A DNA stretch of 6,648 nt from the NCBI GenBank assembly GCA_018058445.1, contig JAGOZY010000063.1:1-6648 (forward strand). Reading direction: 5' to 3'. The translations under genes were made by a program, and so were the position numbers. Numbering within the stretch: position 1 is the stretch's first letter; the number at the start of each line of letters is the position of its first letter. The notes beneath the pieces were generated by a model. The model saw nothing but the letters and a program-made list of their open reading frames with translations, was not told where the DNA came from and did not search any database. This document shows, piece by piece, positions 1 through 5,889 of this stretch. The DNA comes from Negativicutes bacterium. Lineage in GTDB: Bacteria; Bacillota; Negativicutes; JAGOZY01.

Positions 1-1488
1 ATAGGCAATTCCCTCTGCGTTTTCGGGTACTTCATCTTTATCTAGGAAGAGATGCCCATAAATGCGCACTTCTAGATCAATCGCATGGGAGGCCGATACC
101 CAATGAAGAGTTCCTTTTACTTTTCGTCCTGCAGTTGCACCGCCAGTCTTGCTGTCTGGGTCGTAGGTGCAGTGAATTTCTGTAATGTCACCAGCTTCGC
201 TCTTTTTAAGTCCGGTGCAGAGGATGATATAGCCATTTTTTAGGCGGACTTCTTTATCAGGAGCTAGTCGGAAGAATTTTCCTGGTGGATTTTCCATGAA
301 ATCTTCTCGCTCAATATAAAGTTCACCGCTAAATGGAATTTTACGTTTATCTTCCGGTTTATCCGGGTAATTCTCGGATTCCATCCATTCGACCTGTCCT
401 TCCGGCCAGTTGGTCAGTACGACTTTTACTGGATCAAGAACAACCATAGCCCGTTTAGCTCGCGCATTTAGATCTTCCCTTACGCAATGCTCAAGAAGTT
501 CTACATCGACAATACTATTCGCTTTTGAAATACCAATTCGCTCACAAAAATCTCGAATCGCTTCTGGTGTATAGCCTCGACGACGTAGACCCGAAATGGT
601 CGGCATCCGAGGATCGTCCCAGCCGTCTACGACATGATTTTCGACAAGAGCCCGCAGCTTTCGTTTGCTCATCACTGTGTGGGTGATATTGAGGCGAGCA
701 AATTCGATTTGCTGAGGCGGAGTTGGCCACGTGCCAATTTCTCGTAAAGTCCAATCATATAATGGACGATGATCTTCAAACTCCAGTGTACAGATGGAGT
801 GAGTGATTCCTTCGATCGCATCCTCAATCGGGTGAGCATAATCATACATCGGATAGATACACCAAGTGTCTCCTGTTCGGTGATGATGAGCTCTCATGAT
901 TCGATAAAGTACAGGATCACGCATATTGATGTTCGGAGAAGTCATATCTATCTTGGCTCGCAGCGTTCGACTGCCATCTGGAAATTCTCCCGCTCTCATT
1001 CGGCGGAACAGATCCAAATTTTCTTCAATGGATCGGTTGCGATAAGGGCTATCTTTACCTGGCTCAGTCAAAGTTCCTCGATATTCGCGCATTTCTTCGG
1101 CATTTAGATCGCAGACAAAAGCTTTTCCTTTGCTAATCAGAATTTCTGCGCTTTCATAGTAGACTTCAAAATAATCGGACGCAAAGAAGAGTCGATCTTC
1201 CCAATCAAAGCCAAGCCAGCGAACATCTTCCATGATGGAGTCTACATATTCTTGTTCCTCTTTACTTGGATTTGTATCGTCAAACCGAAGATTTGCTACG
1301 CCGCGATTTTTTTCAGCAATTCCAAAGTTTAAGCAGATTGATTTTGCATGACCAATATGAAGATAGCCGTTGGGCTCTGGTGGAAAACGAGTATGAACTC
1401 TCTGGCCATATTTACCGCTGGCATGATCTGCATCAATAATATTTTGAATAAAATTGGAACTGATATTTTCTTTCTCTGGTGCTGTCAT
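1..1488 (-). CDS. glnS: Glutaminyl-tRNA synthetase, C-terminus cut by window edge
   Basis: Cytoplasmic class I aminoacyl-tRNA synthetase that joins glutamine to tRNA-Gln using ATP. The minus-strand frame is open from the ATG at 1488 to the left edge, giving 496 residues without a stop. Seen: [15 protein letters not shown] at residues 36-50 with the HIGH signature at 44-47, and VMSKR at 272-276, the KMSKS-loop variant typical of GlnRS rather than bacterial GluRS. The C-terminal beta-barrel anticodon-binding region follows (about 340 onward), including [14 protein letters not shown] near 457-469, which closely resembles the GlnRS family. Compared with the 554-residue E. coli enzyme, roughly 60 C-terminal residues lie outside the window. 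Start choice: in-frame ATGs also occur at 1494 and 1506, but an AAGGGA ribosome site nine bases upstream of 1488 favours MTAPEKEN, and homologues begin similarly shortly before SNFI. It sits after a terminator and is probably transcribed separately from sdaAA. Confidence 0.97.
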   Translation of the reverse strand, partial: MTAPEKENISSNFIQNIIDADHASGKYGQRVHTRFPPEPNGYLHIGHAKSICLNFGIAEKNRGVANLRFDDTNPSKEEQEYVDSIMEDVRWLGFDWEDRLFFASDYFEVYYESAEILISKGKAFVCDLNAEEMREYRGTLTEPGKDSPYRNRSIEENLDLFRRMRAGEFPDGSRTLRAKIDMTSPNINMRDPVLYRIMRAHHHRTGDTWCIYPMYDYAHPIEDAIEGITHSICTLEFEDHRPLYDWTLREIGTWPTPPQQIEFARLNITHTVMSKRKLRALVENHVVDGWDDPRMPTISGLRRRGYTPEAIRDFCERIGISKANSIVDVELLEHCVREDLNARAKRAMVVLDPVKVVLTNWPEGQVEWMESENYPDKPEDKRKIPFSGELYIEREDFMENPPGKFFRLAPDKEVRLKNGYIILCTGLKKSEAGDITEIHCTYDPDSKTGGATAGRKVKGTLHWVSASHAIDLEVRIYGHLFLDKDEVPENAEGIAY

Positions 1489-1497
1489 GAACATTCG

Positions 1498-1503
1498 TCC
1501 CTT
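1498..1503 (-). promoter_or_regulatory. Ribosome binding site of glnS
   Basis: Minus-strand AAGGGA with nine bases to the ATG at 1488. It overlaps or crowds the alternative in-frame ATGs at 1506 and 1494, so it decides for the 1488 start. Confidence 0.6.
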
Positions 1504-1518
1504 CATTACTGCATACTT

Positions 1519-1544
1519 TCGGGAAAAACCTTAGAAATTCCCAA
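1519..1544 (-). other. Weak hairpin in the glnS leader
   Basis: On the minus strand TTGGGAA (1544-1538) can pair with TTCCCGA (1525-1519) as a seven-pair stem including one G-T pair, around a 12-base loop. It ends about 15 bases before the glnS ribosome binding site. It has no U-tract, so it is not a terminator. It could be a leader structure or chance. The rest of the 1489-1594 leader shows no convincing -35/-10 pair and no T-box signature. Confidence 0.3.
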
Positions 1545-1594
1545 GTAGGGTAACCTTCGTCATCTGAAGCGTTTTTCCTGCTTTTCGTCTTGGG

Positions 1595-1631
1595 AAAAAC
1601 AAAGCCCACCAAGAAAATTCTCTTGATGGGC
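1595..1631 (-). terminator. Intrinsic terminator after sdaAA
   Basis: Read on the minus strand, GCCCATCAAGAGA (1631-1619) pairs with TTTCTTGGTGGGC (1616-1604). This gives a stem of about 11-12 pairs with two G-T pairs and a short AT-rich loop. It is followed directly by TTTGTTTTT (1603-1595). It begins 17 bases after the sdaAA stop codon and separates the amidase-sdaAB-sdaAA unit from glnS. Confidence 0.9.
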
Positions 1632-1648
1632 AAACTGGAACACGCTCT

Positions 1649-2515
1649 TTAACCATTCATCATTTTTTTCATCCACTCTTTGCCTGTAGGAGTCACTGCA
1701 AGTCCGCCCTCGGCAGTTTCTCGCAAAGAGACTGGAAGCGAGCGACCAATCTGATACATCGCCTGGATCACTTCGTCTGGCGGAATTGCACTACGAATTC
1801 CGGCGAGACCCATCTCAGCCGCAATCAGAGCAAATCCGGCAAGGATACCATTTCGTTTTACACAAGGCACTTCCACAAGACCCGCCACTGGGTCGCAAGC
1901 GAGACCTAATAAATTTTTTATCGCAAGTGTCGCCGCTTCGATCGCTTCTTGGGGTGTCCCGCCAGCCATTTCGACAACCGCTGCCGCCGCCATCGCCGCC
2001 GCACTTCCGCATTCCGCCTGGCACCCACCTTCTGCGCCTGAGACGCAGGCATTATGCTCGATAATCTGCCCTACGACCGCAGTCGTAAATAACCCCATAA
2101 TCACTTTATCTCTTGGAATCTCTCGGTGCTTGGCAAAAGAAAGTAATGCCCCTGGAACAATGCCACAGGAACCAGCGGTTGGCGCAGCAACAATTCTACC
2201 CATTGCCGCACTCTCTTCATTCACAGCCAGTGCGATAGCAACCGAATCGGACACCAGAGGATCTAAAACACGATGCGAAGCTTGGCTCATTTTAACTGCA
2301 TCGCCGCCAGTTAGTCCAGATGGAGACTTTTCTAAACTGCTAAGGCCAAGACTCGCCGCTTCTTCCATGATAGTAAGAATCTGCTCCATTCTTGCCAAAA
2401 TCTCTTCTCTACTTGCATCACTACGAGTCATTTCGGCAGAAAGCGACAGATCACCCAAGGAGCTCTTGCTTTCTTCTGCCATTTCTAAAAGCTCTTTAAA
2501 AGTACGAAACTCCAT
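1649..2515 (-). CDS. sdaAA: L-serine dehydratase, iron-sulfur-dependent, alpha subunit
   Basis: Catalytic alpha chain of the oxygen-sensitive [4Fe-4S] L-serine dehydratase, which deaminates L-serine to pyruvate and ammonia in the cytoplasm. The protein is 288 residues from the ATG, the usual length of the split Firmicutes form. Conserved family segments are SPSGLTGGDA (about 65-74), APTAGSCGIVPG (111-122) and EHNACVSGAEGGCQAECGSA (153-172). Candidate cluster ligands are Cys165, Cys207 and Cys218, with spacings of 42 and 11 residues; these match the three cluster cysteines known in the fused Legionella enzyme. Start choice: a TTG three bases earlier is in frame, but AAAGGGG (2529-2523) sits seven bases before the ATG and only four before the TTG. 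It lies 20 bases after sdaAB, so both subunits should be made together. The intrinsic terminator ends the unit. Confidence 0.96.
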   Translation of the reverse strand: MEFRTFKELLEMAEESKSSLGDLSLSAEMTRSDASREEILARMEQILTIMEEAASLGLSSLEKSPSGLTGGDAVKMSQASHRVLDPLVSDSVAIALAVNEESAAMGRIVAAPTAGSCGIVPGALLSFAKHREIPRDKVIMGLFTTAVVGQIIEHNACVSGAEGGCQAECGSAAAMAAAAVVEMAGGTPQEAIEAATLAIKNLLGLACDPVAGLVEVPCVKRNGILAGFALIAAEMGLAGIRSAIPPDEVIQAMYQIGRSLPVSLRETAEGGLAVTPTGKEWMKKMMNG

Positions 2516-2522
2516 CAAGCTA

Positions 2523-2529
2523 CCCCTTT
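2523..2529 (-). promoter_or_regulatory. Ribosome binding site of sdaAA
   Basis: Minus-strand AAAGGGG, seven bases before the ATG at 2515. It lies within the 20-base sdaAB-sdaAA gap and supports the ATG over the adjacent TTG at 2518. Confidence 0.75.
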
Positions 2530-2535
2530 TCTATT

Positions 2536-3195
2536 TTAAAGTCGCGGTATGATGATTGTCTTTTCTAGCCCTTCGACCCGGGACACGATCTGCCTCGCAT
2601 CTTCTGGAATCGGCTGATCTGTTTCAACGAACATCAAGGCACGCTTTCCGCGGCCTTCTCTAAACACGCTCATAAAAGCAATATTAATTTTCAAATTAGC
2701 CAGTTCACCTGTGATCGCCGCAACAACTCCCGGCTTATCTAGATGAATCGTCAGCAAACTATCGTACTGACCACTTAAATCGACTTCAAAATCATCAATG
2801 CGGCTGATTCGTATCACACCACCGCCAATGGAAGCCCCTTGAATCACCATCGATCCCCGATCATCCGATAAAATCATTTGCACTGTATTGGGGTGGACAC
2901 TTCCCAAATCTACGCTTTCAAAAGTAGCCTCAAGACCTGCTTCTTTGGCAATTTGAAGGGCGTCCCGCAGCCGAACATCGTCAGGAGCCAACTCTAAAAT
3001 TCCGGCAACTAATGCTTTATCCGTGCCATGACCACGATAGGTTTTCGCAAACGAGCCATGAAGCAAAAAGCGAACTTTTTTAGGCTGACGACCGAAAATT
3101 ACCCGCGCCATCGCACCTAGTCGATCTGCCCCAGCGGTATGAGAGCTAGATGGGCCAATCATCACAGGGCCTAGAATATCAAAAACTCCCTGCAC
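2536..3195 (-). CDS. sdaAB: L-serine dehydratase, iron-sulfur-dependent, beta subunit
   Basis: Beta chain of the two-subunit L-serine dehydratase, partner of the adjacent alpha chain. From a GTG at 3195 it is 219 residues, close to the usual length of about 220. The first half is the serine dehydratase beta domain, with GPSSSHTAGA (14-23), HGSFAKTYRGHGTDKALVAG (46-65), HPNT (101-104) and GASIGGGVIRI (120-130). Residues from about 146 to the end form an ACT domain (LDKPGVVAAITGELANLKIN), a small-ligand-binding regulatory fold usual in this subunit. Start choice: the frame can extend to a TTG at 3228, but that would add a lysine- and glutamate-rich stretch that is really the ribosome site region. 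AGAGG lies eight bases before the GTG, and homologues begin a few residues before VFDILGPVMIGPS. It follows the amidase by 33 bases without a visible promoter or terminator, implying co-transcription. Confidence 0.95.
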   Translation of the reverse strand: MQGVFDILGPVMIGPSSSHTAGADRLGAMARVIFGRQPKKVRFLLHGSFAKTYRGHGTDKALVAGILELAPDDVRLRDALQIAKEAGLEATFESVDLGSVHPNTVQMILSDDRGSMVIQGASIGGGVIRISRIDDFEVDLSGQYDSLLTIHLDKPGVVAAITGELANLKINIAFMSVFREGRGKRALMFVETDQPIPEDARQIVSRVEGLEKTIIIPRL

Positions 3196-3203
3196 AAAAG
3201 TCA

Positions 3204-3208
3204 CCTCT
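3204..3208 (-). promoter_or_regulatory. Ribosome binding site deciding the sdaAB GTG start
   Basis: Minus-strand AGAGG within a purine-rich run, eight bases before the GTG at 3195. Its position inside the longer possible frame argues that translation starts at the GTG and not at the upstream TTG (3228). Confidence 0.75.
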
Positions 3209-3228
3209 TTTTCTTTTCTTATTACCAA

Positions 3229-4293
3229 TCAGACCGGAACTCGCTTCGCTTTTCCTTGCGCGATATCTTGAGCGTTAAAGTAATTGGCAAGCCCTTGAAC
3301 AATGCCTTCAACCAAATCTTGCTGATACTCGGAGTCGCTTAATCGAAGCTCTTCTTCCGGGTTGCTTACAAAGCCCATCTCAATCAAAACAGAGGGCAAA
3401 GGATTTCGCTTCACTACATAAAAATTAGCTGAGCGCACGCCTCGATCGCTCGTATCCATCGTCTTTGAAAGATTTGTACATAAATTTTTCGCGAGCATCA
3501 AATCATCGCTGCCTTTTGCCGAATAATAGTAAACAGTGAAGCCTTTGGCCTCTCGATTCAAAGCAGCATCCGAATGAAGGCTCACAAAAATATCGCCTTT
3601 TTTTCGAAGCCCATAGTTAACCCGATCACCGAGCTCATCCATCGCAAAAGTATCCACTTCGCGGGTCATTTGAGGATTTGCTCCCCATTTGCTCAGCTCA
3701 TTTCGTACTTTTAAAGCCACAGATAAATTAATATCTTTCTCTTTCGTGCCTCCAAGTCCGACCGCGCCCACATCTTTTCCCCCGTGTCCGGGGTCCAAAA
3801 TAATGACACGATCTTTTAAGGCCATCTCGTTTCCCGGTTTAAAAGCAGGCCGAGAATTCATCAAAACAGAAAATTGAAGCTCATCTTGTTTTCGTTTTGC
3901 TTTTTTATCTTTTCCTCGGTAATAAGAAACCACTTGGTGGCCCCACTTCGAATGGACTTTAGTCGTTGGCACTTCAATACGAATCTGATCTTTACCAATT
4001 GGAATGATTGTAGCTCCCTGAACCTTCGCTTTCTTATCCATCTTGACATTTTTTCCTTCGACTTGCCAAGTGGAAGTCTCACCACTAACCAGTTTCCATT
4101 CACCCCACTGGGCATCGCTCAAGTTCTTTCCTTTGAGTGTAATCTCTTCAAGGGCAGACGAATCCGCTTTATTTTCAATCACTACTTCTTGAATCGTCGC
4201 TGCCGCCTCAAGGGTTCCAGCTGCAGCGATACAAAGAAAAAGGGCCATGCATCCGCTAATAGCGAGCCGGCCCAGAAAAGTCTTATTTATCAT
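3229..4293 (-). CDS. Exported N-acetylmuramoyl-L-alanine amidase (Amidase_3 family)
   Basis: Zinc-dependent peptidoglycan hydrolase that cuts between N-acetylmuramic acid and L-alanine of the stem peptide, acting outside the cytoplasmic membrane. It is 354 residues. Residues 1-32 are a signal peptide: Lys4 and Arg9, a hydrophobic stretch 10-27, and an Ala-rich likely cleavage site near 30-33. Residues about 33-150 form a charged, probably beta-rich domain that I do not recognise firmly; it occupies the place where related enzymes carry an AMIN domain. The catalytic domain spans about 161-342: ILDPGHGG with His170, TKEKDINLS with Glu185, and VSLHSD with His240 are the expected zinc ligands. 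SVLIEMGFVSN contains Glu305, the expected catalytic acid. No C-terminal SPOR or LysM repeat is present. The start is an ATG with AAGAAGG six bases upstream and its own extended -10 promoter. It is the first gene of the apparent operon with sdaAB and sdaAA, an unusual pairing. Confidence 0.93.
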   Translation of the reverse strand: MINKTFLGRLAISGCMALFLCIAAAGTLEAAATIQEVVIENKADSSALEEITLKGKNLSDAQWGEWKLVSGETSTWQVEGKNVKMDKKAKVQGATIIPIGKDQIRIEVPTTKVHSKWGHQVVSYYRGKDKKAKRKQDELQFSVLMNSRPAFKPGNEMALKDRVIILDPGHGGKDVGAVGLGGTKEKDINLSVALKVRNELSKWGANPQMTREVDTFAMDELGDRVNYGLRKKGDIFVSLHSDAALNREAKGFTVYYYSAKGSDDLMLAKNLCTNLSKTMDTSDRGVRSANFYVVKRNPLPSVLIEMGFVSNPEEELRLSDSEYQQDLVEGIVQGLANYFNAQDIAQGKAKRVPV

Positions 4294-4300
4294 ATCCGGC

Positions 4301-4357
4301 CTTCTTCCTATCTAGGTTGTCCTACCTATTATACCAGAGTCTAAAAGTAGGAAGAAG
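4301..4357 (-). repeat. Perfect 10-base inverted repeat flanking the amidase promoter
   Basis: The plus strand has cttcttccta at 4301-4310 and its exact reverse complement taggaagaag at 4348-4357, 37 bases apart. The minus-strand left arm contains most of the amidase ribosome binding site. The right arm lies over the -35 position. The -10 box sits at the centre. Only mRNA coming from upstream of the promoter would carry both arms and be able to fold the ribosome site into a stem. The purine-rich nature of ribosome sites makes a chance match possible. Confidence 0.6.
4328..4356 (-). promoter_or_regulatory. Extended -10 promoter of the amidase-sda operon
   Basis: Minus-strand TATAAT at 4333-4328 is a perfect -10 box. 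TGG immediately upstream (4336-4334) completes the extended -10 TGnTATAAT. At 17-base spacing the -35 position reads TTCTTC (4356-4351), a poor match to TTGACA, which extended -10 promoters tolerate. Transcription would start near 4320-4321, giving a leader of about 27 bases with AAGAAGG (4306-4300) six bases before the ATG. Confidence 0.78.
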
Positions 4358-4382
4358 AGCTTTTTTTAATGTCCGATATTAT

Positions 4383-5057
4383 TCAGATAAAATATGGTTT
4401 AAGAAGAACGATCGTCACAAGAACTAGGAGAATTAGAAAAATAAAATCCGCGAAATGAAGAGAAAGTTTGCGGCCCACCGGCCCTTTTCCTTCGCCAAAG
4501 CCTCGCATCTCAAGGCTCACCGCCAGTGTCTCCGCCCGCGCAACTGCTCCCAGAACAAGGGGCTCTACAACCGCAAGAAGAGCGCGAGTCCAAGCGATTG
4601 GATTTTTTTTCGGCTCGAATCCCCGGCAGGCTTGAGCCTGCCGAATGGCCTGTCCTTCCGCTAAAAAGTCTGGAATAAAACGCAGCGCTGCAGTCAACAA
4701 AAAGGCATATTCTGGTGAAACTCGGCACTGCCGAACCAAAGCAGCTGATAGATCTTGCACGGAGGAAGATGCCACTAAAGTCATAAATGGATAGGCCATG
4801 ACAATCATTTTCATCCCGCTAATCAATGCGACAGAAAGAGTGCTTTTTAAAGCTAATTGAATAGCTACTAATACAGCAGCGCCTACTGCCAGACTCATCA
4901 AGCCAAATAAGGTTTTTCGAAAGACCCCTAAAGAAGCGGTATAGACCAGTTGAAAAGCAAGGAGCCCTGCCAAGAATTTAATCTCACTGCCTAAAGGCAG
5001 AGCCCAAAGAGTCAATATAAATGCAGCGATTAATTTAGTGAGAGGAGCCAGTTTCAT
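4383..5057 (-). CDS. ecfT: ECF transporter transmembrane protein EcfT
   Basis: Membrane coupling protein of an energy-coupling-factor transporter. It links the two cytoplasmic ATPases to a substrate-specific S protein. It has 224 residues from the ATG and several hydrophobic segments: about 8-22, 26-46, 51-70, 75-97, 160-173 and 202-219. The two short cytosolic signatures that contact the ATPases are both visible: ACRGFEP with the CRG triplet at 144-146, and EMRGFG with MRG at 184-186. Start choice: a GTG at 5066 is in frame but is part of the ribosome site itself, so the ATG at 5057, eight bases after AAGGAGG, is preferred. The first 23 bases overlap the end of ecfA2, suggesting translational coupling. 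I see no terminator between its stop and the amidase promoter 50 bases later, so some read-through is likely. The transported substrate cannot be told from this protein. Confidence 0.93.
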   Translation of the reverse strand: MKLAPLTKLIAAFILTLWALPLGSEIKFLAGLLAFQLVYTASLGVFRKTLFGLMSLAVGAAVLVAIQLALKSTLSVALISGMKMIVMAYPFMTLVASSSVQDLSAALVRQCRVSPEYAFLLTAALRFIPDFLAEGQAIRQAQACRGFEPKKNPIAWTRALLAVVEPLVLGAVARAETLAVSLEMRGFGEGKGPVGRKLSLHFADFIFLILLVLVTIVLLKPYFI

Positions 5058-5889
5058 CGGAGTCACCTCCTTGGTAAGATTTTAAAATCAGATGAACCAA
5101 TTCATCCGGCTGATTTGCTGGAAATGACGGTACTGTCGGTAATTGTCGGGCAATATCAAGCCAGACAGGAAGCTCTAGTCCCCATTCAAGGCAGTTTGGA
5201 TCGGCAAATAGTTCTGTCGTTGGTCCATCAAAAACCTTACTGCCTTTTGCCATTACGATCGTACGAATTGCGCTTTCTGCTAGTAGCTCCATATCATGTG
5301 TCACCAATAAGATCGCAGTTCCCTGAGCGTTAATCTTTCTTAGTAAATCTCGTAAGTCATTTGTCGAAGCCCCGTCTTGTCCACTCGTTGGCTCATCTAA
5401 AATAAGAAGCTTGGGAGATAAAGCTAAGGCAATCGCTACAGCGACTCGTTGCACTTCACCGCGGGAAAGGGCTTTTGGGTATTCTCCCGCTAGGTGACTA
5501 ATTCCAACTCGCTCCAAAGCCTCTTCGCCACGTCGCAAAGCTTCTTCTTTACTTGCCCCTTGCTGCCGTGGACCATAAGTCACTTCAGCTAGCACGGTAT
5601 CAAGAAACATTTGTCGTTCTGGATGCTGAAATACATAACCAATTGTTCGAGAAATTCCGGCCGGGCTCTGCTTTTCGGTAGATTCTCCCATTAGAAGAAT
5701 TTCACCTTGTTTTGGTTTTAGCAGACTCATCGTCAATTGAAGAAGAGTGGTTTTTCCACTGCCGTTTCGTCCGACTAATCCGACAAATTCGCCCTCTTTG
5801 ATTTGGAAGGAGAGATCTTCTAGCGCCCGAACAATGACGGGTCCCTCGTAAGAAAAGCCAACTTGTTTAAATTCAAGTAGGTTAGTCAT
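5035..5889 (-). CDS. ecfA2: ECF transporter ATP-binding protein, second ATPase
   Basis: Cytoplasmic ABC ATPase, one half of the ATPase pair that powers EcfT and the S component. It has 284 residues. Seen in order: Walker A GRNGSGKTT (40-48), Q-loop VFQHPERQ with Gln88, signature LSRGE (141-145), Walker B LLILDE (161-166) with Glu166, D-loop SGQD (169-172) and H-loop VTHDM with His198. A C-terminal extension from about 235 is usual in ECF ATPases. All its own nucleotide-binding residues look intact, but the signature departs from LSGGQ by Arg for Gly and Glu for Gln. Similar LSKG/LSRG forms occur, to my recollection, in related YkoD-type ATPases. It starts eight bases after AAGGAGG (5904-5898) and overlaps the end of ecfA1 by eight bases. 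The A1/A2 label follows gene order only. Confidence 0.93.
   Translation of the reverse strand: MTNLLEFKQVGFSYEGPVIVRALEDLSFQIKEGEFVGLVGRNGSGKTTLLQLTMSLLKPKQGEILLMGESTEKQSPAGISRTIGYVFQHPERQMFLDTVLAEVTYGPRQQGASKEEALRRGEEALERVGISHLAGEYPKALSRGEVQRVAVAIALALSPKLLILDEPTSGQDGASTNDLRDLLRKINAQGTAILLVTHDMELLAESAIRTIVMAKGSKVFDGPTTELFADPNCLEWGLELPVWLDIARQLPTVPSFPANQPDELVHLILKSYQGGDSDETGSSH
5066..5072 (-). promoter_or_regulatory. Strong ribosome binding site of ecfT inside ecfA2
   Basis: Minus-strand AAGGAGG, eight bases before the ATG at 5057 and located within the last codons of ecfA2. It overlaps the in-frame GTG at 5066, which rules that GTG out as the likely start. Confidence 0.85.

Noticed and set aside
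769..1107. Plus-strand open frame of 112 codons opposite glnS
   Set aside because: The minus strand here encodes uninterrupted GlnRS sequence, including its conserved core; the plus frame is a by-product.
1489..1594. T-box riboswitch in front of glnS
   Set aside because: The leader is only about 100 bases long and lacks a T-box consensus, specifier stem or terminator/antiterminator pair.
2130..2552. Plus-strand open frame of 140 codons opposite sdaAA
   Set aside because: It is antisense to the conserved sdaAA sequence, with no ribosome site or recognisable protein.
4249..4251. Lipobox-like ISGC at amidase residues 12-15, suggesting a lipoprotein
   Set aside because: Only about five hydrophobic residues precede the Cys after Arg9, and the hydrophobic core continues beyond it to an Ala-rich cleavage site, so an ordinary signal peptide is more likely.
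3874..4344. Plus-strand open frame of 156 codons opposite the amidase gene
   Set aside because: It lies antisense to a well-supported gene with catalytic motifs, runs into the promoter region and resembles no protein family; it is a shadow frame.
4341..4370. Possible plus-strand terminator, AAAAG ... CTTTTTTT
   Set aside because: The stem is only five mostly A-T pairs with a 12-base loop, and no plus-strand gene ends here. On the minus strand it also does not form a credible terminator for ecfT.
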